DNA from: Mesostigma viride
Taxonomy: Eukaryota; Streptophyta; Mesostigmatophyceae; Mesostigmatales; Mesostigmataceae
Length of the DNA stretch: 64,000 bases
Direction: 5' to 3'
Assembly: GCA_009746045.1 (NCBI GenBank)
Contig: RPFO01000448.1
Location: forward strand, 383,126-447,125
A program made the translations under genes and the position numbers. Each line of letters opens with the position of its first letter. The stretch's first letter is position 1. Shown in pieces: positions 1-11,348 of the stretch. The notes under the pieces are model-generated. The model was not told the origin of the DNA. It saw only the letters and a list, made by a program, of their open reading frames with translations, and ran no database searches.

Positions 1-1550
1 TCTACAGTCTTTTCATGATCTAATGGGCCGTAACCAGGTATTCACCACTATGCCCCAAGGCGATACAGTATGACTCAGGTATGACTATGAGTGTATGACT
101 CAGGTCCACTGGCCTCCCTGGTCACATGACGCGCCCTATAAGTGAGCCCCTTTACCGGGTAAACGGGTATTATAGGAATACCGTTTAGTGAAGAGGTACC
201 ACGTATCGACCAGCTGGTTACCAACTGTGTGTAGTGTGATCATAGGTTTTGAAAGGAGCAGTATGTGACCAGGGGAGCCGGCAAGTGACACGCGTAAGGT
301 CACCGTGAGGAATGCAAGTAAACACCCTGAACATTGCGTCCCAGGAGAGCATGGAAAAGCTCTAAGGGGTTGGGCCTGGCAGTGTTGGGCCCGGGGTCCC
401 ACACCTTGTATTGTTCTTGCGCCAATAGCTAAGCGCGACGCATTGCTGAGTTCCAGAGGAAGATAAACCGCCTCACCACGGCTGCTTTGGTGTACTCGTG
501 CCGCACTTTGAAAACCGTCTCGTTCCAGATCAATAGTCCAGATCGCATATAGATAGCATATTCAGTAGTAGTGCGAAGCCATACCCAGGCCAGTTGCGGA
601 CTGTCGGACGACTCTTCCCCTGGGGTCCCCACAATACCAAATATGATACAGCGCACTGATAGCGCTAATGTGGAATGTGGTAGCGCGGTCCATGCGGCCC
701 ATATGTTAAACAACCATTGCCACACCCCGCTCACTTGGCAGTATAGTAGAGAAAGCGGTGCTCAATTGTTTCGGGGAAGGTGCACAGGCCCCTGCAAGCC
801 CCTTCACTTGTCAACTTCACACCGGTGTGTTACTACGTTCATTTTGGATTTGCTGATACTCATTTCCCATTCCTCTCTGGTCTATAATTGGATAATAAAT
901 TTACATACCTGGTCTTTACATGTACATATTAGGATATTTTCCCCGATTCTTAATGAGTGACGGCAATTATCCAACTATATTAAAAATCTAAATTAAAATT
1001 GCTTGTGCAAGCTTTGCGTAGACAACAAAACATTGCAATGATGATGCCTTGACAGCTGGTACATAACTTACATAAGGATGCTTGCCCTTTGGGTTATCCT
1101 ACTTGCAATTGAGCTGACGAGCACATGACGTCGGAAATCTATTTTGGTACTATATATTTTCAAGCATGGTATGGCAGAATCCAGAGAACGGGCCGACGTT
1201 CGCTAGCTTGCGTGACAATGCGTACACGCATAAATTAGTCTATCAGGGCATTTTGCTTGGACCACTTCATCCTGTCTCCGTGCACCATGCAACATGGATA
1301 AGATGAATAAACATACACGAGTTTAAATCGGTTGATATCGAATTGCCGCGTTTGCCGGACAGCTTGCCAAAGTTGTCGTGCGGACGTCGTTTTAAGTTTG
1401 CGTACTGCGCATGAGGGAGCGAGGACGCATTGCTTTAACCCTTCTAATTGGCTTTTTCGGGTTAGAACCTGCTTGACAATCCTGAATAGCCGGCAATCGT
1501 CGGTGCAGTGCTGATTGTGCCCTCAGGCATGGTTACCACATCTGCGGGTA
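1..1550. other. intergenic region, no supported host gene
   Basis: No exon chain or RNA gene could be supported here. There is a short imperfect direct repeat around 62-107 (TATGACTCAGGT). The only protein-like stretch is the possible retroelement relic on the minus strand at 429-734, listed separately. The rest is moderately AT-rich sequence upstream of the GUCD1-like gene and may contain its promoter; no clear TATA box was identified. Confidence 0.5.
429..734 (-). pseudogene. possible LINE C-terminal relic
   Basis: A 101-codon open frame contains tryptophan-rich text (WQWLFNIWAAW, then LAWVWLRTTTEYAIYMRSG). The spacing of W, R and IY residues recalls the region after the reverse-transcriptase zinc-binding (zf-RVT) segment at the C-terminus of many non-LTR retrotransposons. 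No reverse-transcriptase motif is present and no element ends were found, so this is at most a decayed fragment. It could equally be a chance ORF. Confidence 0.2.
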
Positions 1551-1686
1551 GATGTTCCCATCGAAGTGGCCCGTCAGTGTTATCTTGGCACTCAAGAAAT
1601 TTGTCCGGCGCAGATGGGCTAGCCTTCGTTATGGTTCCATTCTCGCGCCCTTCCTGGACGCCGTAACCAGGCTTATTCCGGTCGTA

Positions 1687-4600
1687 ATGGATCCCAAGTT
1701 AACCGAAAAGGATTCGGCTTACGATCTACATGGCGATACCAGCGTTCCTTTCCTGAACGGTGGGCATGATGTGCCTTGCGCCGTCTGCAATTTGTCGAAC
1801 CAGCCGGTTGCCTCGTTGCCTCCCGCTTTTATACACACGGTAAAGAGAAGAACGTGTTTCTTACTGGCTCTGCTGCATGCTACATCTCGTATGTTCGAGC
1901 CCTTCGCATGTGGCTAGAATAACAGCTTCCTGCAGAAGTTGAAGCTGTGGTCATGCCCATTGTATTGTTCTTATTACTCCGTATACTCTCCCCTGGCAGG
2001 TCCCACACATCCGCCAGCTGCACACCTGGGACTGCGGCCTGGCGTGCGTGGTCATGATCCTCCGCTCGCTGGGGTGCCACGAGTGCACGCTTGACGCCGT
2101 GATGAAGCTGTGCCCCGTCACCAGGTGAGCCTCGCCCATCCTCACCATGGGGTTGTACTGCTTTGCTGCATGCAAGCCACGCGCGTACAGCAATGCCACC
2201 ACTATGACCCTAGCAACACAGGTGGCTTCTGGCTGCTGACTTCAACTAGCGAGCGAATGTTTCCTGTGCTGAAGCAAAGAACTTGCACCTTAATTACATG
2301 CTAGCTGCCCCCTGAGGGCAAGTACGTACCCTGCCATGCGTCACCAGACCTCACAAGCATATCCCCCCTCCCTGCCCAACTCTGTCAAGGCCATGCCTGC
2401 CATCTAGACACAACAAATATATCCGAAACCCAACCAAACCAGAGGTCTTATTTCTCAATAGTAGCAGCTTGTTTGTTCAGGGCATTCCTTCCGTGCCTGT
2501 GTGAAATTACAGTGCGCGCAGTGATCGACCCATGCCCACCTGGCTGCCGCCCAGGCCGCCTGCATGCTGGTCCCCCCGTTGATTGGCTGCAAAGTTCAGG
2601 CTGCCGTTGCATCATCATGGCCACTGGGCCTGAGGACCGCTGCGCTATCGCAGATGGCAGCAACCGCTCCATCGACAATATGCGACTTTCGATAGCATGA
2701 GCACTCCCCACAACATTTTATTACTGAGTCACAGCTCATGCCATGGTCTGGGCATGGCAGCACGTCGCTGAGACATCCAGCAGCACATGCCTCTGGTCAG
2801 CACAACCCGTCTTGGCTACATGCAAGAAATATCGGGCCAGTCACTCACCTGAAATGGCTCTGGAACGGCTGTGGTCGTACACAGAGGCATGGCTATGCCC
2901 CAGACACCTTTCCTAGACACCAAGTAGAGAAGGCTTGGGCTGATGCCTGGGGCCCGCACATGACTGGTAGGTGACAGGCGAGGGTAAACAACCACCCCGG
3001 CGCGCCATGCCCTACCTTGCACTTTGGCTGAAAGGGCTTTACTTGACTAGACAACCCTCTCAATGGATCTTATTAGCAACTGGGCTGCACATGCCACCGG
3101 ACACAGACAGCCTGTTAAATTTTTGTGGAAAATCAATCCCCTGTCAACCAAGTAATATAGCCACCCAACCGTGTCCCACCTGGGGTCCTTTTCTGCAGCG
3201 TGTGGACGGTGGACCTGGCCTATCTGCTGCGGCACTTTGGCGTGGACGTCTGCTACCTGACGCTGACGCTGGGAGCCAACCCTGCATTCGCGAGTGAGAC
3301 GTTTTACAAGGTGAGGAGGGTGGGTCGCCGATTCTCAATCAACATCAGTAGCAAGTTGTAGCTGCAGAGCATGCATTCATGTGTCCACATATATGCATTC
3401 ACGGAGACTGCTGGTGAGTTTAGGCTATCAATGTTCCTACTCAGGCCCCATCATTCAGGTTAGGCTATCAATGTTTCTACTCATGCCCCATCATTCAGGT
3501 TAGGCTATCGATGTTTCTACTCATGCCCCATCATTCAGGTTAGGCTATCGATGTTTCTACTCAGGCCCCATCATTCAGGTTAGGCTATCGTTGTTCCTAC
3601 TCAGGCCCCATCATTCAGGTTAGGCTATCGTGGTTCCTACTCATGCCCCATCATTCAGGTTAGGCTATCGATGTTTCTACTCATGCCCCATCATTCAGGT
3701 TAGGCTATCGATGTTTCTACTCATGCCCCATCATTCAGGTTAGGCTATCGTTGTTCCTACTCATGCTCCGTTATCCATCGATCATAAAAAAAAGATATTG
3801 CCAGCCTTATCTATGAAGCGTCAGAAGTATTTCACCACCATGCCGTACGCTGGCATTGACCCTGGTTCAAGGCTTCAAGGTCCCTAGTGTTCTTCTTTGC
3901 CCGTTTGTTGTCTGGAACATATCTGGGCTGACTCCCTTTCGACCAGTATCAGGAGCCTCGGCACGCTGTGGTATGTTTGTTCTGCCTTTGGGGATGGGGG
4001 CAAGGGGGCTCGGATGAGGGCCTGGCGCGGAGGCAAAGTCATGTCTGGCAGCAAACGATAGGTTGCCTCGCTCATCTGCTGGTTTGAGTCCCAGCGTACA
4101 ATGCCGGCTTAGATGCTAGTTTTGTAACTGCTGCTCTACATGATAGTTTGTGACTCTTCGACAGTTACCTTACACTTACCTACCTCTTAACTTACACCAC
4201 TGTGTGCTAAGTTGAGCTCCCACGGGATTGAACTGGTCAGAAGTGTGTGGCGGTGGGCTTTGTACTCATGTGCCATATTGCTGTTCGCTGCCCCATCGGT
4301 CTGCCAGGATAACATTCACAACGACGTGGCCCGCGTCAACGACCTCTTCCGGCAGGCAGGCAGCCACGGCATCCATATTTACGTAAGTCGTGCATGCTTA
4401 CAGCTCACTTTTTATAATAATGATAATTATTATAATTATTATAACGATGACTATAAATAACTGATTCAATAGCTACAGCTCTTTACTTTCCTTTGCCTTC
4501 ACAATATAGCAAGGCTTGCACGAGGGCTGCACCTGTCCTTTGCATTGCCCCTGTGTGCTCACCGACCTTGTCGCCCTCTCGGTCATTTTCATGATCTCAT

Positions 4601-7600
4601 GTCCCAGACTAGCCGCCATTGGTGAGTAGGATAATCTCTAGTTTGGTTCCGTGTCAATGACCGTCATGGGCACTGGCACAAACAGTTACCTATGCTACTT
4701 AGATTGGCACAATGCTAGGGGTATGAACGATGGGTACAGATGCAGCCTTTTCCTATTTGTCATAAAGCTTACTGCTTATATTTTGCTGCAGCTGCAGTAC
4801 AGAACCCAGGCAGGAAAGTGAGCCGAGTGGAGCTGGCCTGACCTGAGCCTAACAAGGCCCGTATTATAGCTTTGTGGTCGCGTGGTTGCCGGATAATCAT
4901 CTGCAACCAAACTTAGCATGGCACTTATGTTATGAATCACAGCCTTGCAGCTACATGGCTAAGGGTGGCAGGCCCATCAGCTCGTACTATACTTGCCCTT
5001 TTGGTTACTATATGTGCCCCTTTGACGGCGAGCTTGACGTCGGGCGGGAAGTCCAGACCCAACGCGGACAGACGCTCGCGGTCGTTACTATTCTTGCCCC
5101 TTTCTTTACTATACTTGCCCTTTTGGTTACTATATGTGCCCCTTTCATTACTTCGTTTGCCCCTTTCGTCACTATAGCTGCCCCTTTCGTCACTATAGCT
5201 GCCCCTTTCGTCACTATAGCTGCCCCTTTTGTCACTATAGCTGCCCCTTTCGTCACTATAGCTGCCCCTTTTGTTACTATGCATTGCGCCGCGTGCCCCA
5301 TCGCCCCCCCAGCGGCGCTCCCTGGCGGTGGAGGAGATCCAGCACTATCTGCTGACGGGGCGCTTCCTGGCCATCGTGCTCGTGGACAAGTACAAGCTCA
5401 GGTACTGTTGGTGCCTGGCGGATGGGATGGGTGGACAGGCTCAGGGTATTTTACGCTGACGGGGTGGACAAGTACAAGCGCACGAGATGGTGGTGGGAGG
5501 ATGGGATGAGTGGACCAGTATTCAAGCTCTGGTGTCATCATGTCTCTCCGGATAGGGTGGAGACTGCAGAGAGCGCGTAAGGGGTTCCGCGGTGGATACC
5601 ATGGGTGGACGAGCACTACCTCATGAGATGGTGGCGGGCGATAGAATCATGAGGATGGGTGGACGAGCACGTGAGCGCAAGGGTGTTTCTGTGCTGCTCT
5701 AGGGCAGCATATTGTGCTTTGGGGAATGCGATGTAGTTGTGGTCTGTGTGATCATGTAGAGCTTTTGTGGATGCTTTAAAAGGAACGTGAATTGGCTCGT
5801 GCTTTGTGACTTGGCTGGAACTCTATCACTTAACTTTACTGGCTAAGATGTTCCACCACCGCCGGGTCCCTACTCTGTGGTTCATGGGACCCCGCAGGCA
5901 CAGCCGGCGGTGTCTTTCCAGTGAGAGTGGCCCCTGCGACGGAAGCTGCCATGGAGCCTGCAGCGATGGCCACTATGTCGGTACGCCCGGTCCCTATGTT
6001 AGTACACCCGGTCACTATGTCCGTACCTGCAGTGAGTTGCTTGGCATGAGCCACGCACGTCTATGGTAACAGGTACATGGGGTAGTGCTGATTGCGCTGC
6101 CGCCTCGGTGTTTTGCCCCGGCTGGGGACCCGAGCTCAATGCACAGCGCCCACCTCCAGGCACAGCGCCCACCTCCAGGCACAGCGCCCACCTCCCGATG
6201 GTATGGGCAGCAGAGAAGAGCTGGTGATGTGTGATGTTTGGTTAGGAGTGCCTACCACCTGTACTGCATGAGACAGGTTGTGGAAGTCGGAACGGAAACC
6301 AGGAAACAGGTAGCAGGAGGAAGACATGCGCTGGGGTCTGAATGTTAGTCGTATAATTGATGCGAGGGCTCAACTGACCTGTCATTGTTGGGATCCCCTG
6401 GATTATTTGGTTAGAACTGTGATAGCAGTGCTATTATGTTAATGCTGTTATACCAGTGCTATTAGTTAAGTATGGTAAGGCTGTGATTATTTGGTTAGAA
6501 CTGTGATAGCAGTGCTATTACGTTAATGCTGTTATACCAGTGCTATTAGTTAATTAAGGTAAGGCTGTGATTTTTGGGGTAGAACTGTTATAACAGTGCT
6601 ATTACGTTAATGCTGTTATACCAGTGCTATTAGTTAATTAAGGTAAGGCTGTGATTATTTGGTTAGAACTGTGATAGCAGTGCTATTACGTTAATGCTGT
6701 TATACCAGTGCTATCAATTAATTAAGGTAAGGCTGTCATCAAGTTAAGGCTGTGATAGCAGTGCTATAAGGTTCATGCTGGAATACCAGTGCTATTAAGT
6801 TAAGGCTGTGATTGCAGTGCTAATAACTTAAGGCTGCGATAGCAGTTCTATCAAGCTAATGCTGTGATGGTAGTGCTATCAATTAGAGCTGCTTTCCACA
6901 CTTTGACTTCTTGACCCTGATTTTACGGCCTTGTCTCATTCATTGCAATGACACCCTGTTATCCTTGCCCCGCCTTTTGTAACCCTTTTAAACATCTTAT
7001 TTCGGATTGGCCCGTGCAGGCCACTACGTCGTCCTGTCAGGCTACGAGTCGCCCTCGGATGTGTTCCACGTACGGGACCCCGACATGCGAGGGTGGGTGC
7101 TGGCGATGGCAGCACTGCGCCACTACTATATCTATGTACTTGATAACAATAACAGGGCCAGCATCGAGATGATTGAGCCTGTGCAAGTATTAGCACCTTC
7201 GATACGTGGCAGGAATCACCAAACCAAAGGGGCTGACCGATGATAACATGCTTGTGCATTGCATACACTTTAATAGGAGGGCTCTAGTTTGGTCACAATA
7301 TTATTGCTGCTAAAACCCTAAACCCTAAACCCTAAACCCTGCCTTTTGCCTGATTTTAATCCCGCAAGACATGCACGTGGGTGTGGGATGCTCACCGCGA
7401 CACGTGTTGCCTAGTTGGGGCGACACAGGTGTTGGTTACGTTAGTATGTCATGTTACTGGATTCAAGTTCATGAGCCATATGTCATGTTGACTGCGTCCT
7501 ATGCAAACACAGAGCTGGCCACTTCTTTAAAAAGATGCATTAATCGTTGTGTGGGTTGCAGTGGTGGCTATCTTTGGGATGCCTTTGCTACGTTCAGCGC

Positions 7601-7685
7601 CGAGCTGTGTGTGCTGGCGGGCGACCTGGACAAAGCGCGCCGGAGCTTTGGGACAGATGAGGACATTATTCTGGTAATGTTGTAG
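1687..7685 (+). CDS. GUCD1 / plant guanylyl-cyclase-1-like protein (multi-exon)
   Basis: Exons read in phase: 1687-1839, 2000-2124, 3199-3310, 4308-4382, 5313-5401, 7020-7092, 7598-7685 (TAG). Together they spell the GUCD1 family (Pfam Guanylate_cyc_2): HIRQLHTWDCGLACVVMILR, then SVWTVDLAYLLRHFGVDV with LGANPAF, then VARVNDLFRQAG, VEEIQHYLLTGRFLAIVLVD, GHYVVLSGYE with HVRDPD, and finally ARRSFGTDEDIILV. The Cys in WDCGLAC, the His in GHYVV and the Asp in RDP lie where a papain/C39-like fold keeps its triad; this is inference. All splice phases agree except between 5401 (ends in phase 2) and 7020 (starts with the last two bases of a Gly codon), so one short exon in 5402-7019 is unlocated. The start is the ATG at 1687; an upstream in-frame ATG at 1552 would add 45 residues. 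Introns carry three tandem arrays. A TGTAA motif, an algal-type polyadenylation signal, lies at 7695-7699, unusually close to the stop. Confidence 0.85.
3421..3770. repeat. 40-bp minisatellite, about 9 copies (intron)
   Basis: Nine near-identical 40-bp units, each opening with TAGGCTATC and containing CCCCATCATTCAGGT, lie in the intron between the GUCD1-like exons ending at 3310 and starting at 4308. Units differ at a few positions (ATGTTTC versus TTGTTCC; CTCATG versus CTCAGG), with sub-variants grouped, as expected from local duplication. Confidence 0.95.
5079..5280. repeat. 21-bp minisatellite (intron)
   Basis: Perfect to near-perfect 21-bp units (CACTATAGCTGCCCCTTTCG) run from about 5155 to 5280. 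More degenerate versions (ACTATACTTGCCCTTTTGGT) extend back to about 5079, with a detached copy at 4986-5030. The array ends about 30 bp before the splice acceptor at 5311-5312. Three reading frames stay open through it, giving spurious ORFs. Confidence 0.9.
6401..6890. repeat. 84-bp minisatellite (intron)
   Basis: Four 84-bp units start at 6401, 6485, 6569 and 6653 (GATTATTTGGTTAGAACTGT ...). They are followed by shorter, diverged copies built on GTGATAGCAGTGCTAT to about 6890. All lie in the large intron before the GHYVVLSG exon. Confidence 0.9.
7312..7340. repeat. interstitial telomere-type repeat (CCCTAAA)n
   Basis: About three and a half uninterrupted CCCTAAA units sit inside the last intron of the GUCD1-like gene. 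This is the telomere repeat of plants and many green algae. The array is short and flanked by genic sequence, so it is an internal site and not a chromosome end. Confidence 0.85.
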
Positions 7686-7699
7686 TCTAATATCTGTAA

Positions 7700-8160
7700 G
7701 AAAATAAGTTTAACCTTCATTGATATTAATTTCAATGAGTGAGGCTATTTGTGCGAGTTCAGAGCTCCATTTCGATCAATCCTCCCTGTTACTGTGCAAG
7801 GGGTGTTTTGTCTGTCTGACAGGTACAGTCTTCATCTGGTCTTTGTGGCACACTAAACTCGCCGTGTACAAGTCGCCTGGTGCCAAGCTGGGGAGTGCAA
7901 GGCAACATGATGTCTCGAATAAATGTTCAGGTCTCTGTGTTGTGTATGTTAGAATGGCCACGATGTGGATGTGCTTTGTCCTGGCAGACGTCACTGTTAT
8001 TACACATATCATCTGTTGTGCCACAGATAGAGAAAATTTTAATGGCCAGCTTACTATGTGCAGGCCATTCCTTTGGCAACGGCATAGCAGCAGCGGGCAG
8101 TGCCATATGGCGTGGGTTGAGGTGATGCTGGCATTCACAGTGCTGTGCCCGAAACGAGCC
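7700..8160. other. 3' flank of the GUCD1-like gene
   Basis: No further exon of the gene, and no second gene, is supported. Long open frames across this stretch on both strands have no recognisable motif. The segment ends at the 8-bp target duplication of the hAT-like element. Confidence 0.5.
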
Positions 8161-8168
8161 GTTTGTTC

Positions 8169-8674
8169 CAGGGTTGGGCGTAAAGGGGTTACGTTACGTC
8201 ATTTACGTAATTACGTGGTTTGATTGCGTGATTTTACGTTACGTTTTACGTGGGGACAGTATGGCACGTTAGGCCTCTACGTACGCTGCCCCTTTACGTT
8301 ACGTTTGTACGTTCCGTGTAAAGACGTTACGTAGAATGGACGTAAACGTAATCAGTGTGGTAATGTCGGCAGACCCTTGAAACGTGAAGTGCTGCTAGTA
8401 AGCTGTTGTAGGCCTAATGGCGCCGCCTCGCGCCGCGTCGGCGCGGCGCCATGTGGTGCACGGACAGCACTGTAGAGTTTTTGCCATGGAATGGTGGAAA
8501 ATAGCTGGAAAATCAAAGCTTTTGTGCGGCTTTACGTGTTTACGTTGAGTAACGTCTTTACTTTACGCACGTGAACTTCTACGTCTACGTTACGTTCTAC
8601 GTCACCCTTTTGGCCATTTTACGTGTTTACGTTACGTCAACCCCCTGAACCCCTTTACAGTACGACCAAGTCTG
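8169..8674. mobile_element. non-autonomous hAT-like DNA transposon (506 bp)
   Basis: The element starts CAGGGTTGGGCGTA and its other end, read in reverse complement, starts CAGACTTGGTCGTA. These match at 11 of 14 positions and are followed on both sides by AAGGGGTT. It is bounded by a perfect 8-bp direct repeat GTTTGTTC at 8161-8168 and 8675-8682, the duplication size typical of hAT elements; CAGGG-type ends are also typical. The interior is crowded with TTACGT/ACGTAA motifs in both orientations, which look like subterminal transposase-binding repeats, and has a GC-rich inverted segment near 8420-8450. No transposase is encoded. Confidence 0.85.
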
Positions 8675-8760
8675 GTTTGTTCCCGGCATTACGTTTGCAA
8701 GCAGTGAAAATCCAGCGGACTGGTTCCTCCTTCAAATATCTGATATATTGTCCTCCTTAA

Positions 8761-10497
8761 CCCGTGTTTTTTTACAACGCGATACATCGCGTTGTAGGGT
8801 TAGAACGCGATGTATCGCGTTGTAATCTGACACGTGGCAAACCTATTAAACATGCGATTTTTGGTCTGAAACTTTCAAGATAGGTCAGAAACATCTCATA
8901 GAATTCAAGAAAAAATCCTGGTATTTTTGGTATTTTTTTTGTGACAGCTGCAAACAAATATGTACCACTGAAATCAGGCATTTTCGCGGGACGAAGGTGA
9001 AGACGACGGCGATGGCGGCAGGTAGATCTCGCCAGTTTTCGCGCGAATTTCAGTGGCTGTTGGGTGGCACGACCATGATGATGCGTTCAAAGGTTGATTA
9101 TTAGGTTTCTACGAGTTTGTTGAGGTACTGGGGCAAAGGAAACGTAGTTTTTTCCAGTTTCTCACCCAACTTTCATGCGGAAACCCTGGAAACCGGCATA
9201 CATATTATTACGTCAAGACTCGGGTCTGCTGCGGCACCATGCTTGGTATTTCCATGGTGTTTCGACTTCTTAACACATGTTTATTCATTCCGAACGTCCG
9301 GACTCTCGGCTAAACCGAGAATTGTGCAGACTTTTATTGGGTAGCGCCGGGCATGATGGTGCCTGCAAATAGCGTAAGGCGTGACCGTGGCTATTGCTAC
9401 GGTATGCTGTATTTTCCTGGAAATGGCCTCTGCCACCGGCTCAATAGTGCTTGCAGGCGTAAGTATATCGTGTTTCTACCTAGTTTCTGCCAGTTTTCCA
9501 CTTATTTCTACCGACCTCTGCCCAGCCTCTCTAAGACCGCCATCCTACTCGACGTTGCTTGCATGTCAGCCATAGCAGGTTGCAGTTGTGCAGTATTTAG
9601 GTGCTGTATACGTCGTCAAGCCGTGCATATATCGTGGGGATTGGATGTTGATGGTTTATACTGCGTTGATTGTGCAAGAAGACCAGCTAGGTGCCCATAA
9701 TCATGGTGTATAATCATGTGTTGTTAGCATCTTGCCACCATTTGCTAGCATGCATTCCAGCGTCATCTTTGCCTGCATGTAAGCTCATGGATCACTCAAC
9801 CTATCCAAGCCTTGCATTACACGTGCCTCTTTCTTTCAGTATTGCACGCGTTATGGAATGAAAACCCAGCACCTCCGTTCCCACGAGGCATGTGCTCAAC
9901 ACGTTGTGAGAGTGGATGATGCTTTGGCTATGGCTGCCTGATTCAGTCATATTAGGTCATCCAGTCATGATGTTTGATGCATGTTTGATGCTGTATAACT
10001 TATACAACACCTATTTTCAACGTTTTGACCCTCCAAGCTCACTATGGCCCCGTTTATGGGGCTCATGTCGTTGCGTCATGTTGTGAAGGGCTCTCATTTT
10101 TCCCACTGCGTTGTACTGCGTTGTAATTGTGATGCTAATGAAAAATAGCTCCAGTGGCCCAATGGGCCTGAGTTTTGTTTCACAGAGCCTGCATATGTTG
10201 CCCATAGCTCGTGCAAGAAGCCAGATTTTTTTCATGAACCATTTGTGAATAAGCACATGACTTGTGACCTAGGGTCAAGAAATCGCGGTCATGGTCAGAC
10301 CCCCCTGTATTCAAACCAGTGTATCTCTCTAATGAATAAGCATTTTGTAGGTCTGAGTAGCTCAAAAAATCCTTTGATTTATGGGCTTTCAGGAAAGTAT
10401 ATACATGACCATGAAAAAAAATTTTCCTTAGGTGCTATACGCGTTCTAAAAAAAGCTTACAACGCTATATATCGCGTTCTAATTAAAAAAACACGGG
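8761..10497. mobile_element. piggyBac-like element with TTAA duplications (1.74 kb)
   Basis: TTAA flanks the element at 8757-8760 and 10498-10501. The left end is CCCGTGTTTTTTTA and the right end, in reverse complement, is CCCGTGTTTTTTTAATTA. Behind both ends lie short hairpins built on AACGCGAT...ATCGCGTT (8774-8795, 8803-8822, about 10455-10480). A TTAA target and CCC...GGG ends are diagnostic of piggyBac-type transposons. No intact transposase is present. A possible exon-like remnant with Cys/His spacing lies at about 9840-9941. The element is probably internally deleted or degenerate. Confidence 0.8.
9840..9941 (+). pseudogene. possible Cys/His-rich terminal exon remnant inside the piggyBac-like element
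   Basis: After a good acceptor (TTTCTTTCAG) the frame reads YCTRYGMKTQHLRSHEAC and about 15 further residues to a TGA. The C...H...H..C spacing could be the end of a zinc-binding domain, and piggyBac transposases end in a Cys-rich domain. An upstream frame near 9650-9680 has YCVDCARRPA, but no splice joins the two in phase, so the link is not shown. Confidence 0.25.
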
Positions 10498-10501
10498 TTA
10501 A

Positions 10502-10816
10502 TGCCCGGCCTAATTCTTTACTCCGCGCATTTAAGGTGCGATTCTTATGCGCATGTCCTGGCAGGGCTTCACGAGTGTGACCCCTGTGGACTGGGGTCAC
10601 TTTGCCAAATAATAGCCCCATCTTCTCTGTACGTGCGATGTGCTTTTTGTTTGTATTTCTGCCACACAGGTTTCAACCGTTTCAAGCATCCACAGCTAAG
10701 AAGAGCAAAAATTCTATTTTGACTTTCCTGCCAACACAGACAGAGCTTGTGTGCTAGAAATCAGCTGTGGCCAGGAGGAAGCCCAGTATAGTATCAGTTT
10801 GTTTATTTCAGAGATG
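10502..10816. other. spacer between piggyBac-like element and LINE
   Basis: Nothing identifiable was found. Continuity from 8756 to 10502 represents the empty piggyBac target site. Confidence 0.4.
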
Positions 10817-10830
10817 AATCATTGACGGAA

Positions 10831-11334
10831 TGCAATATACGAGAATGCTCATTACTTTTGACTCCGGCCATGAAATTTCATCGGGTTGGTTGCATTAGAC
10901 TCGTCTGTTGAAGACGAACATGTTGATATAATTTTCTACAGCTATCGCTCAATATTTCCGAAGATACCGGCACCGCCCTGCCCAGCAAATATCGCTGTTG
11001 CAATATACGAGAATGCTCATAACTTTCGACTCCGGCCATGAAATTTCATCGGGTTGGTTGCATTAGACTCGTCTTTTGAAGACGAACACGCTGATATAAT
11101 TTTCTACAGCTATCGCTCAATATTTCCGAAGATACCGGCACCGCCCTGCCCAGCAAATATCGCTGTTGCAATATACGAGAATGCTCATAACTTTTGACTC
11201 CGGCCATGAAATTTCATCGGGTTGGTTGCATTAGACTCGTCTTTTGAAGACGAACACGCTGATATAATTTTCTACAGCTATCGCTCAATATTTCCGAAGA
11301 TACCGGCACCGCCCTGCCCAGCAAATATCGCTGT
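10831..11334 (+). promoter_or_regulatory. three 168-bp 5' monomers of the LINE
   Basis: Units start at 10831, 10999 and 11167 with TGCAATATACGAGAATGCTC and differ by only a few bases. They end 14 bp before the ORF1 start. Monomeric 5' ends that act as promoters are known in mouse L1; promoter activity here is inferred from position. The segment GCTGATATAATTTTC in each unit is shared with the 5' leader of the ORF1-only elements. Confidence 0.75.
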
Positions 11335-11348
11335 TTTTTCAGCTCGAT

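Noticed and set aside
5945-6030. Missing GUCD1 exon with GHYV motifs
   Set aside because: The phase could fit, but the text is a 21-bp triplicate (GHYVGTPGPYVSTPGHYV) resembling the nearby minisatellite, and the donor is poor.
7312-7340. Chromosome end
   Set aside because: Only about 3.5 telomere units, inside an intron, with genes on both sides.
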